From positions 1,154,155 to 1,218,154 of the forward strand of contig VXAZ01007501.1 of the NCBI GenBank assembly GCA_013399875.1: a stretch of 64,000 nt of DNA, given 5' to 3'. The notes beneath the pieces were generated by a model. It saw only the letters and a program-made list of their open reading frames with translations, ran no database searches and was not told the origin of the DNA. The translations under genes and the position numbers were made by a program. This document shows positions 1 through 10,242 of the stretch, piece after piece. The DNA is from Gymnorhina tibicen. Lineage: Eukaryota > Chordata > Aves > Passeriformes > Artamidae. Each line of letters starts with the position of its first letter. Within the stretch, counting starts at the first letter, position 1.

Positions 1-1309
1 ATGTGGCCATGCTTGAGGAGTAGGGTTGGACCACAGGACCTCCAGGGATCCTTTCTAGGCTAAACCCTTCTGTGGTTCTGTGATGCAGATGTCTTACCTA
101 CACTGAAAAAGAAAGTATTATCAATATTTAAAATGCAAAGAGTAATTTCTTTTCTAGATAGAAACATTGTATTTGGAACAATAGCTGATGGGGTTTTATA
201 CAAGACTGACAGTGAAAATTGGAGTGTATGATTAAAAACTGGTGTTGTTACACTGCTTTATTCTAGTTGAACATCTGCTCTGTAGTTGGCTTGTGTATTT
301 TGTTTGATTTCCAAACAGAATGTAGAATGAACAGAGTTTAAAAGATTGTTCTGAAGAACAGTATGAACAGAGCCATTGTCAGTACATGAGGAAATATTAC
401 AGTCACAGAACAACAGCAATCCCATGGGCTACCAGCAAAGTATAATTTAGATCTCAGGATTTCACAGGTATGTTCCATAGTGAAGAATCCCTTAGCTTTT
501 TGTTATATGCCATCAGTTTGGTAATATTTTGAAATCAGTCTCAAAAGAATGTAAGTTTATTGACTCTGCACTGTTAAGCAGAGAATGTCATATATCTCTG
601 CTAAAGAGGCAATGAGTCCAGAGTTATATAAATTCAAAAATTAATACAAGTATATTGTAAAGGAAGCTCATGGCGATTCTTTTAGTTTAAAAGGTTGGCA
701 AAATTTCTTTAGTTTTTAGTTTTATGCAAACACTACCAGGCTGAACAGGTCAAAGAAGGTTGAATAGAGTAATTGAGTACAGTTTAAGAACATGAGCACT
801 TTGTTCTTGCTGATAAATTAGACAGCTGCTCTGAATTACATTTCATGCTGTTTTCACACAACATCTAATTTCCTCCTGCTAGTTCTAAAGCTACTTGGAA
901 CTGTACGCAATTAACTCCACCACCTTTCCTTTATCCTTCAAAAAGCATCAATTTTGTTTGCTTACAGTACTCTACATATTTTCCTTTTTCCTATAATATC
1001 ATAAAAAATAATTCACATTTGTAATAAAAGAAATGCATTAGCAGCATAATGCAAGTTCTAAAATGAATAAGATATATGATTTATTAATTGTAAAAAAGTG
1101 CGTATTCTTGTGTTACAGAATACTCATGTCACTTCAAACTCCAACAAACTGGAGCTTTTTTTCTGTTTTCAAAATATTTTGCAACTCAAAGTATTAACCC
1201 CTGTATTTGGAAATAGTACAACATGCTAACTTTTTTGTTTTCTGAATCCAATTTACACTTTGTCATCAACCTACTTTCAACTATGCAAATTGCAATATGA
1301 GTGGATCCA
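1..1309. other. AT-rich non-coding stretch, nothing recognised
   Basis: This is AT-rich unique sequence with frequent stops in all frames. I see no CR1 or SINE signature, no microsatellite and no convincing splice-bounded open frame. It is either downstream flank of the 3'UTR-like segment that begins near 1310 or intronic DNA. Confidence 0.5.
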
Positions 1310-2100
1310 AAATGAAGCACAGTTTATTTACTGAAAAAAAAAAAGGGAAAAAAGCAATTGTGATAAAGAACATTTATAAAAAATAAGGTTGCACAAAACC
1401 AGTTGTTTCATACAAAGATACAAACAAAACATGCTTTTAGGAAGAAGCATCTCTTCGACACGGTAAGAGTAATATGTAGCACAGAAGATCTACAGTACCT
1501 GAGTAAAATATTCTTTAGTGAATGACTTAACGTCCAGGTTCTTGAAAAGGAAAAGTTTTTGCAGGGAAGAACAGTTAAGGCACACACTTAATTTTAAACA
1601 CAGGCTTAAGTTCTCCCTCCTTCCCCAAGCCTGAGTGGGACAGGTACATAAGCTGCACAGCGACACTGGAAAGAATGGGTCATATTTGCTTCTTTTGAAA
1701 GACACCGCCAAGAACTTTATGCCTAATTCACAGGAGTCAGCTGTAATCCTTTCAGTTACTTCAACAGACTGTGCATAATTGTTGGATATTTTAAAAAAAT
1801 GCATTAAAAATTTTATTTGAATTGTAAATACATTCACTCAATATAAAGCCTTACACTTACACATGCTTCTCACCTACAGGAGTGTAAAGCAGCACTAACA
1901 GTAAGCTCATTTAACACGTTCCGTGAAGCTGTTAATTCTCTTATGGTGGTGGTTTTTAATGGTAACAAAAATATGTACAATTTTGGACAATAAGTTGGCA
2001 ATAAAATTCTCATAATAAATAAAAAAGTGGAATTTCTTGTTATTCTTGCAGTTAATACGGAGCTAAAATAATGCATTATCTTGCAATTTAAATTTCATTT
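1310..2100 (-). other. Possible 3'UTR end with minus-strand polyadenylation signal
   Basis: Read on the minus strand, this segment is moderately AT-rich and ends with a canonical AATAAA hexamer at 1328-1323, followed about 30 bases later by ordinary flank. A 115-codon minus frame (1490-1837) lies inside it but has no recognisable domain and is near chance length. The texture, with T-runs, ATTT motifs and short frames, is that of a vertebrate 3'UTR. That is a soft impression, not a proof. If it is correct, a gene on the minus strand would have its last exon here and its coding exons at higher coordinates, and the CpG island at 31-33.7 kb would be a possible start. AATAAA is common in AT-rich DNA, so the call is weak. 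Confidence 0.2.
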
Positions 2101-2479
2101 TGGCATTCCTCTAGCAAAAGAAGGTGTAGGCCAATGTTAAATCAGTTTCAAACAGACTAGATTCTGAAGGGTCAAACAGATATTCCTATAACAAATGCAA
2201 ACTGCTCAATTTCCTGCTCTCCTTACTGATCCATTTAAGTATTTTTTTTTTAATTTGCTTAACTAAATTTTTGATAAGAAAAAAATAAAAACAGGGAAGA
2301 AGAAAAAGAACCTAATTTTAGATTCTACAAGGTCATTACAAAGTATAATGTTGAGTTAAGAGCACTTACATCAATTCATTAACCACATCCTCACATTTCA
2401 TCCAACTTTTCCAGGAGCTAGTAGCATTTGAGTAAGGCTACTAGTATGTAGATTATTTTTCTTTTTACTTGCTGAAAAT

Positions 2480-2640
2480 GCAAAAAGATAATTTATTTAT
2501 TAAGTTGGGGATAAAATTAGCCCCAAAATCAGGCAAGTATCCGACTGAAGTTATTGGGAGCTGCGTTCCCTTAAGTCAGACTAAATTTTGACCATAAGTA
2601 TAAGCATTTTCTCCCAGTTAAAGTACTTAGCAAGTTAATT
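2480..2640. repeat. Fragment of ancient amniote interspersed repeat
   Basis: A core at about 2548-2600 reads like the old amniote repeat phrase in which an ACTGAAGTCAATGGGAG-type block is followed by a few bases and then by a TCAGACTGAATTTTGACC-type block. Here the copy is diverged (ttattgggagctgcg, then cccttaagtcagac). Similar decayed phrases occur at 13430, 24035 and perhaps 54640. I recognise the pattern from amniote genomes but cannot assign a named family, and the boundaries are approximate. Confidence 0.35.
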
Positions 2641-4216
2641 TTATGGTAGGATGAGTTTCACAGTTTGCTTTGCTATCTTCCCTGAGATACCTAGTTTCAT
2701 ATGACAGTACTCAGAACAAACATCACTGCTGTACAAGTATTTTTGATAAAGACATCTATGGGCTATGGCACAAAAACCAGGAATAGTGGATTTCTACAGT
2801 GTTAATTAAAAAAAAAAGAAAAAAAGCACCAGACTTCACATCTACTCTGTTGAAGTGATTGTGTGAATACTCTTGACTCATCATAAAACAAGACAAAATT
2901 ACTCATATCAAGCCTTTTATGTATTTATTTTAATTTATTAATTTTAATCCAAAGCACTGAATAATATTCCAGATGAAGTTACCATGAGGAAGTCATGCAA
3001 CAATACAGCAAAAGACTCCTCTTTTAATATCACAAATCTGTGATTTATTGATCCCTCACAGAATTTGATGGAGGATGAGAGACTTTTAATTAAAAGAAGT
3101 GATTAAGTGCAAATCCTTCCCAAGCCTTTCAAGAAAATCTTGCTTCAGAGAGTTAAGAGCCATAGCAAAGCTGAGTCAGTATGCTTGGAAAGAAAAGGTG
3201 TATTCCTAATGAGATTACTTGCATTGAGGTAAGGTACTATTGAAGATACAGGCAATTTCTAGTTCTCAGTAGGAAACACCTGACAAAACTAGCACTGAAG
3301 AATACTTTTCTGCTCTTGCAAAATTAGCAAGGCTGCTACTCTTACGTCTTTCAGAAAATTTTAGTGGATTTTAAATTACTCTGGCATGTGCCTTTGTTTT
3401 ATTCACTCTAATGACAAAGAGCTGAATCTTGTTTAAATGGAGCTGTTTCCATAACTGTAGCAGGGGAAAGTGTAATAGAAACAGATGACAGTGAATATTG
3501 AGTCTTACTTCAAGGTGATACCTTGGCCTGCAGAAAGTCCTTCTGTTAGAGAAGGCTCAGCTTAGTCAGTTAAATATATCACTGATGTGACCTCCTTAAT
3601 TTCAAGGAATGAGCTGAAAATGTCTTTTCTGATTAAGTTCCATTTTGTCATAAGTGAACCAACACAGAAAGAATTTAGTTTAATAATTTCTCATTCTTCT
3701 TCAAACAGCCATGACATGTTGGGATCTATGACTTTCTTAATGAACCTTTCCTAAGCATCCTCTTCTCCCTCAAATTTTTCTTCAAATTTTACTTTAAACA
3801 TATTTTTATATATACACAGATTTTTCTCTTTCAATTTTATTTTTATTTATATAGCAATTGACATAAAACACTGAAGTCAAAAATATAACCCCAGGAACAA
3901 ATTTCTTAATGTAGAAGCTCAAGCATGAAGAAAAAAACTCCAAAACCAGAGAATTAAGGCAGACAGGATCTTAAGAAATTACTTGCTAAGTCTGATTAAC
4001 TAAAGCCAGATACAAATACACCTAATGTGAAAAGGAAGAGGGCAAAAAGTATAAAAATAGTAAACTGACTGAAACAAAAGCAACATTCAGAATTCGTATG
4101 AAGGACAGGACCTTACTGTCTACACTGGGATGATGAAGGAGACTTTAATGTGTATGCTATTACACGGAAAAGCATATGAAACCAGAAAGACTGAAAAGTA
4201 GAAAAGTAAATAGAAA
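2641..4216. other. AT-rich non-coding stretch, nothing recognised
   Basis: There are T- and A-rich tracts (around 2805-2825 and 3780-3860) and no frame long enough to annotate. No CR1 tail, tRNA-like box or simple repeat longer than a homopolymer run is visible. It ends at the CR1 3' tail at 4217. Confidence 0.5.
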
Positions 4217-4735
4217 AGAATCACAGAATAAGCTGAGTTGGAAGGGACCCACAAGCATCATGGAGTCCAACTCCTGGCCTTGCACAGCACCATCCCTAAG
4301 AGTCACACCATGTGCCTGAGAGTATTGTCAAAATGTTTCTTGAACTCTGCTGGGCTTGGTGCTGGGACCACTTTCCTGGGGAGCCTGTTCCAGTGCCCAG
4401 CCACCCTCTGGGGGACAAAACTTTTCCCAATATCCAACCCAAACCTCCCCTGACACAACTCCAGGCCAGTCCCTTGGGTCCTGTCATAAGTCACCACAGA
4501 GCAGAGATCAGTGCTTGCCCCTCCTCTTCCCCTCACAAGGAAGTTGCAGACTGCAATGAGGTCTCCCCTCAGTTTCCTCTTCTTCAGGCTGAACAGACCA
4601 AGTGACCTCAGTCCCTCCTCATACAGCTTCCCCTCAAGGCCCATCACCATCATTGTTATTCTCCTTTGGATGCTCTCTAATAGTTTAATATCTTACTTAT
4701 ATTGTGGTGACCAAGACTGAAGTGTCTTGAAGAGG
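4217..4735 (-). mobile_element. CR1 LINE, 5'-truncated, minus strand
   Basis: The plus strand opens with a degenerate AATCACAGAATAAGCTGAGTT and then GGAAGGGACC, which is the reverse complement of a CR1 3' end. The minus frame 4653-4303 encodes the C-terminus of the CR1 ORF2 reverse-transcriptase protein: LGLFSLKKRKLRGDLIAV, then TQGTGLELCQGRFGLDI and HWNRLPRKVV. This is the usual conserved tail that follows the RT domain. About 520 bp remain, so the copy is strongly 5'-truncated, as nearly all CR1 insertions are. The frame is open at its end but has no catalytic RT core, so the copy is dead. Loss of the perfect 3' octamer repeats suggests moderate age. Confidence 0.92.
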
Positions 4736-5869
4736 AATATTTGAATAAAAGTCAAACCCAAAAGATTAGTACAAATCTATGGGGTTTATGTCACTCAGAA
4801 ACACACAGCAGATACCCCTTTACAAACTGCTTTAGATCAAAATGTGCAGATATGAAACAAAGGTTCAGGAACCACAGTTCAGAAAAACCAGGAAAATGTC
4901 TGCCACCTTATCAGTAGCCAGGCTAGATAGAGCTAAATCAGAGGTATGTTTAAAGCTTCACATGTGCTCAGCTGCCTCCCAGGCAACAGGCAGGCTCCTG
5001 TGAGGCTCCTGGCTAAGCCATAGGTTAAGACGTGTCAGTAAGTACTGTGCAATCCTCTGTGTGGGTTTCTTGGAGCTCCTTCTGTAGGGTATAAATAAAT
5101 AAAACGCCCTTGTAAAGCATTGACTGGATTACTCATCCACGTATTATTCAAGAGTCTCACTTCTCTTGTTCTGGCAGGAGTTTTGACCTTCAACCTACGA
5201 CTACTCTTCCAGCAAACATACTTTATCTTGTTACACTCCATTTTCACCTAAAAATTCTCCACTATCTCTAGCTAATACCCACTTCATTGGGTATAATGAA
5301 ATACACCACATTTCTGTTGGTAAAAATTTCAGTAACCCAGTAGGAAGAACTCTGGAAAAGTACAATGTGTTGTTTATTAGTGATAACTGCATTCTAAAGC
5401 AATTCTGAAATACGAAGTTACTCAACCGGAATTTTGCTTGAATACAGTAATACTGAATCTAAAAATCTCTTCTTGGTTGCACACCATTTACAACACGGTA
5501 ACTTCACAGATATCTATTGATTCAGTCCTGATTTACATATTTAGAAGAAAGGTACATTTCTCTGGCTGAAAATCACCATGTGAGAACTTCTTCAGTTGCA
5601 CAGCTAATAGTGCATTATCAGAAAGGAAACTACCAATGTCTCTCTAAAAGCATCTACCAATGATGTCTGCAGTTATTTTTCAAAATACAGCATTATGACG
5701 TGAAGAACTCAAGCATATTTTTGGTGAATATGAATTCACTGAAGGAAATCACATCAGAATAAATGTTTTGGGGGCGTGGTTTTTTTACTAATTTTCAGAA
5801 GGATTATGCCATAAAATCTGGAACAGTCAAAAAGCTGTGCAGGATCTTAACATAAACCACAGAAAAGAG
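4736..5869. other. Non-coding stretch, nothing firm
   Basis: Ordinary AT-rich sequence with short minus frames at 5035-5247 and 5231-5425 that overlap and show no domain. No repeat signature was recognised. Confidence 0.45.
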
Positions 5870-6295
5870 GGATCAGAAGAAGGTGGCTAAACAGGACAAG
5901 AAATTGGCTAATAAGCAAATGATACTGATTTGTTTCAAAAGCAAATGTACTAAATTGAAGAAAAGGTTAGTAGGGGAGATCCTCAAGGAGCAGTGCTAGC
6001 ACTAATCTTAATACTTTAATAACTGCAGCATAAAACAAAGTTTACTAATGATTAAGTCAGAAGGCATCATCGACACAAACAAAGAGATGGATACCTCATG
6101 GACTTCTGGCATGAAAGAAAAGTAGGAGGAAACTTAATAGTACCAAAAGCATGAGAGAGAAATGGTTTTGTGGGGTCTAATAAAAAGCCATGCTATACCC
6201 TGGGAGCTCATGAACTGTCAAAGCACAAGAAGTACGTAAGAATGCCAACTGGTCACAAGATCACTACAAGTCACACAGAGACAACCAGGTTGTGC
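5870..6295 (+). mobile_element. Very old CR1-like LINE body fragment, plus strand
   Basis: The segment follows the order of a CR1 ORF2 region. First comes a GGTCCTCAAGGAGCAGTGCTAG-like block near 5978 (the usual ...CAGGGATCAGTGCTAGGACC stretch), then an ATCTTAATACTTTAATAAC block. A decayed AAATTTGCTGATGACACTAAG counterpart follows near 6040, then a GAAACTTAATAGTACCAAAAGCATG block at 6129. Last is a TGGGAGCTCATGAACTG stretch leading to GTCACAAGATCACTAC near 6250. The order and spacing match, but frameshifts and stops are frequent and identity is low. This is much older than the other CR1 pieces here and probably predates modern birds. It is non-functional. Confidence 0.6.
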
Positions 6296-7640
6296 AAATT
6301 TTAAATACAACCCAATGTCGCATTCAGCACACAGAGAACAGCAAAAATTTTGTGTCAAAGCTACAAAACCTCCTATGGAAGATTCCATGCAGAAAAATGT
6401 TCACACATGAATGAACTGGTATATGTTGCCCATAAAAAGGAAATTAGAAGACAGTTCCCCATTATCAGAACAATGACATTTTGTAGTATCAGCCAAACAG
6501 GAGAGTGTAAAGGACAAAGTCCACCTGCTGTTACATAAAAATGAAGAGCTAGTTGAAAGCAAGAAAAAGATTACATTGTGTGGGATAAAATTTGTCAGCC
6601 ATTAGATGACCCAGCCAACCTTTTTTATTCTTCTTACCACTACTTTGTAGTTTATCAAGTCATTGTAAAAGCTGCACTCACCATATATCCAGGGAAATAC
6701 ATTATTTAAAACCTTCATTAGTAGTATTTTTGTTTCCAAAACAGATGGCATTTGCAAAGTACAAAACTGCCTGATCCATATCGAGTTACAACATTATATA
6801 ATCTAATACTGGATAAATAATACAGTGTAATTCTTTTTTCTCCCACTTGAGAATATATTTACTATAGTGAGAACTATTGGGGGGAATCTGAATCCAAACC
6901 AAACAGTCAGTCAAGAAAAGGTCCTTTGTTCCAGCTCTGCAGACCGGGCTATGTGAGGTGCTAGACTTCAATAACCCATATGCTCGTTGACACAAGGTCA
7001 AGAGACTTTTCAAAACTGAGAGCAAAAGAACAACCATTTATTAGCTATACAGTGTCAGTCCCTTTACAGAGACACAAAACAAAAGTCGGTTTTGTTTCTT
7101 TCTTAAGGCGCAATATTGCATTCCATGGTTCAGGTGAACACTTCATGAGCTGTCATTTCTAGGAGTTCTGAACAATAATTAAACCAAAGAGGACATGATG
7201 TTCTGTCGTGAATTCTCTTGAGATCTGCACTCAATACAGCTTTTTCCATAGTTAATGCATAATGTTGACACATAGTTATGAGTATATTTACTCGGTTTTT
7301 ATTGGAAGATTGGTTATGAAACAAGTTCTTATCACTCTGCTCTGCTGGGAAATTTGTATTACAAACTGTAATGCTCCATGGCTCAAAATAAGCTTGTTAT
7401 TTTTTAACATGTCTATAACTAATTACAGCCTCTTTTTTTTTTTTAATGTAAGTAGAATTCTCTGTGTTACAGCACGTTTATTTGATTTATTTTTTTCTGA
7501 GTTCAGGTAATGAAGTAGGCACTCTTCAAATACACTGAACTCCTGAAAGTTAAATTTCTACACTATGAACCAGATTTGATTTGTTTCTGCACAGCTTTCA
7601 TCTCTCAAGTCATAAAAAAATACCCAGAACTATTCAGTCA
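6296..7640. other. AT-rich non-coding stretch
   Basis: The sequence contains only short frames (6350-6538 plus, 6786-7037 minus, 7262-7510 plus) without recognisable motifs, and a T-run at 7433-7444. I see no repeat family or gene here. Confidence 0.45.
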
Positions 7641-7643
7641 TTG

Positions 7644-7682
7644 AGTTTTGGTTGATTTGGGGTTTGTTGGGGTTTTTTTTGG
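7644..7682 (+). repeat. G/T-rich low-complexity tract (TTGGGG/TTTT type)
   Basis: This is an irregular run of GGGGTTT and TTGGGG blocks on the plus strand. It is one of about ten similar tracts in the window, in both orientations, and such tracts recur through bird introns. It is not a regular microsatellite. Confidence 0.7.
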
Positions 7683-7724
7683 AAGGCAGAGAAGAATCTA
7701 ATCACTTTCCCATATCATCTTCCT

Positions 7725-7945
7725 CAGCACTTTGCCATAACCACCATCAATATAATTGTATTGCATTTCCATGCAAGGAGCTCAAGCACTTTACAAAGTA
7801 TCAAAGAGAAAAAGGTCTTGCTATAAGATGTGCTTTAGTTCCACAAGGAATACTTAACATCTGAAATGAGGTCAATATGAAACGTTGTACTAGTCAAACA
7901 CCCTTTAAGATCTCAAATACTGTGTATTTACAGATGACAAAAAAA
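7725..7945. repeat. Possible old MIR/amniote-SINE fragment
   Basis: A block near 7765-7800 (gcaaggagctcaagcactttacaaagtat) resembles the phrase of old amniote SINEs in which a short-size gene-desert repeat reads ...CAAGGATCTCAAAGCACTTTACAAA. Near 7927 there is a TTTACAGATGAC piece in the place where these elements carry CCATTTTACAGATGAG. The middle is not alignable by eye, so orientation and limits are uncertain. Confidence 0.35.
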
Positions 7946-7972
7946 AAAAAGAGAAAGTATTAATATAAAATT

Positions 7973-8335
7973 ATGGAATATCCTGTGTTGGAAGGGACAC
8001 GACAAGGACAGTCCACCTCCTGGCCCTGCATAGGACAGCCCCAAGAGTCACACCATGTGCCCGAGGACATTTTCCAAATGCTCCTTGAACTCTGTCAGGC
8101 TTGGGGCTGTGACCGCTTCCCTGTTCACAGGCTTCCCTGTTCACAGGCTGTGACCGCCTGTTCCAGTGCCCAAACACCCTCTGGGGGAAGCAAACCTTTC
8201 TCTAATATCCTTCCTAAACGCCCCCTGACACAGCTTCAGACCATTCCCTCAGGTCCTGTCACTGGTCATGAGAGACACGAGATCAGTGTCAGCCCCTCCT
8301 CTTCCCCTCATGAGGAAGCTGTAGACTGTTATTCC
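7973..8335 (-). mobile_element. CR1 LINE 3' fragment, minus strand, with internal tandem duplication
   Basis: The plus strand starts with a damaged ATGGAATATCCTGTG and then TTGGAAGGGAC, followed by the standard CR1 order: a CCAACTCCTGGCC-like block, then GAGTCACACCATGTG, then CTTGAACTCTGTCAGGCTTGG, then GCCCCTCCTCTTCCCCTCATGAGG. It closely resembles the copy at 4217-4735 and is probably of the same subfamily. Inside it the 16-bp unit at 8115-8130 is repeated exactly at 8131-8146, and GCTGTGACCGC occurs on each side (8106-8116 and 8147-8157). This indicates a local slippage or template-switch event after insertion. It has no intact ORF. Confidence 0.9.
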
Positions 8336-9945
8336 TCCAGTTAAGCCTATACCTTTAGTTCTTTAGAAATTAAGTACAAGGTACTGAAAAAAATAAAAGA
8401 TACTTGGGAAGAATACAGAAATTGTAGATGCATGAAACAACTTTTATTGTATCATTCAGCATCCAGTACTTACGAACTGAACCAAAGGCTGCATCCAGGC
8501 TTTTAACAGCAACTGCTGTTTATTTCTCCATAAACTTCTCTAATCCCTCTGAAAATCTTAATACTTTTAACTGTCCCTGTATCTGTGGCTGTGAGCTTGT
8601 ACAATGTAATTGCAATCTGCACAAAAATTAGTGCTTTTGCTACAAACATGGAACAAGTTTGATCTTATACCCTCAGCTTTTGCATTTAAAAAAACCCAAC
8701 ACAACAACAAAAACCCCACAAACAGAAAATACTTGCTCCTGGTTTGCGTTTTGTTGTATTAATTATGATTTTATACGCTTCTACTATATTTTCTCTGTGT
8801 TTCTTTTCCAAGCTGAAGTCCTAGTTCATTTAGTATCTTTGCATGGAAACACTCCACACCACTGATAGTCATCATTACCTATTCCTATACTGTTTTTTAA
8901 ATCCAGCTGTACTAAACTGCCTCTGTTTGCCCTATACAGTCAATTTGGTCTGATCTGATCCAGCTTTCACCAAACCCCAAGGCAAACAGAACTTTCACCA
9001 AGTTCAACAATCTAAAGTCAAACCCCTAACTGTATTTATGCTGCAATTTTATTTGAAGTACCTTAACAACAGATTACACACCTTAAAAGAAAGGTAGGAA
9101 ATACACAACTGGTGCTAGCATGAGTGGGCACAACAATAGCAAAATTAATGAGAAAATACCAAGGCATATCAGGTGAGAATCTGTCACTAGATCTTAATTA
9201 ATAAAAAATAGCTTAATTATGCATAGTTTGAAAGAATCACTTCCATCTTATGATTCCCCATAATGTTTTTACAATGCACAACAATCTTCTGTATGCCAGG
9301 ATTGTTCAGCAAACACATGAAAATTAATATAAAAAGTATGCCTATTTAAATTACTTTACATTGTTCTGCCTTCCTTTTTGAAGTATAGGTATAAACTACT
9401 GCTGCCTTAGATTTTACATAAGAGTTGTATTATTTATCAAAGTAGCCTTTCCTTGACTGTCACAATTTTGTTGTCTTACAAAGAAATACAAGTAGACATT
9501 AAAGAACACTGGAATGAAAATATTTTTGTAAGAAGCACATTTATTTTATCACATAGAATGATAAAACCTGAGTTTAGAGAAGAAAAAATACGCAGCAGGA
9601 TAGAGCCAACTGGGACAATTTTTGAGAAAACATCTTCATCTTTTTGTCTCAGAATAAATGCTCATTAGAAAAACAAACTGTTCACAGGAAAGATGAGGTT
9701 TGATAAACACATTTGTTTTTAAAATCTCTGAAGCTGTTCAACTATCCTAACTCATAATTCTCCAAGTGAAATATTTCACTGAGCAAGAATGTTCACTATT
9801 AAAGCATGAACTTGAACAGTCACATTTAAAATAAAAAAAAAAATTAAGATAATTAAAATGAAAATGCTTTGGTTAATCTTAACTATAATTTAGGAATGTC
9901 ACTGAGAATTCAACTTCTTGTTCCAATTTAGGACAAACACATCTT
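8336..9945. other. AT-rich non-coding stretch with an A/C-rich tract
   Basis: An irregular AAACCC/ACAACAA tract lies at 8688-8724, the reverse orientation of the G/T tracts elsewhere. Small plus frames at 8428-8631, 8659-8865 and 9453-9668 show no domain. No LINE or SINE signature was seen. Confidence 0.45.
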
Positions 9946-10242
9946 TTAAAAATTTGCATATTTTTCCAGGACAAAGTAATCTTTTCTCAACTCCAGACAT
10001 ACAGTAAAGGCACAAAGTATCTGTGAAGACAAGTGCTTATCTAACCTTACTCTTCTGAAAATGACATATAGTGAGTACAGCAGCTTTCTTTCAGGAGTGG
10101 GGCAGAGCTGATCTTCTAGAACTCCACAGGAGCAGGTAATCTGCTCCTTTGGATCTACCAGGTGATAGGGAACCACCATTTTGTGCAGGTTTGTTTGGGG
10201 CTTTCTTTCTATAAAAATGCAACATGTTATATTTTTAGCCAC
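9946..10242 (-). other. Unrecognised 98-codon open frame
   Basis: This minus frame starts MAKNITCC, runs through a hydrophilic middle (PYHLVDPKEQITCSCG, PTPERKLL) and ends LEKYANF. It has ordinary amino-acid variety and no low complexity, but I recognise no family and the length is not unusual for AT-rich DNA. A short inverted repeat, GGAGCAG with CTGCTCC five bases apart, lies inside at about 10120-10140. It is most likely a chance frame. Confidence 0.15.
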
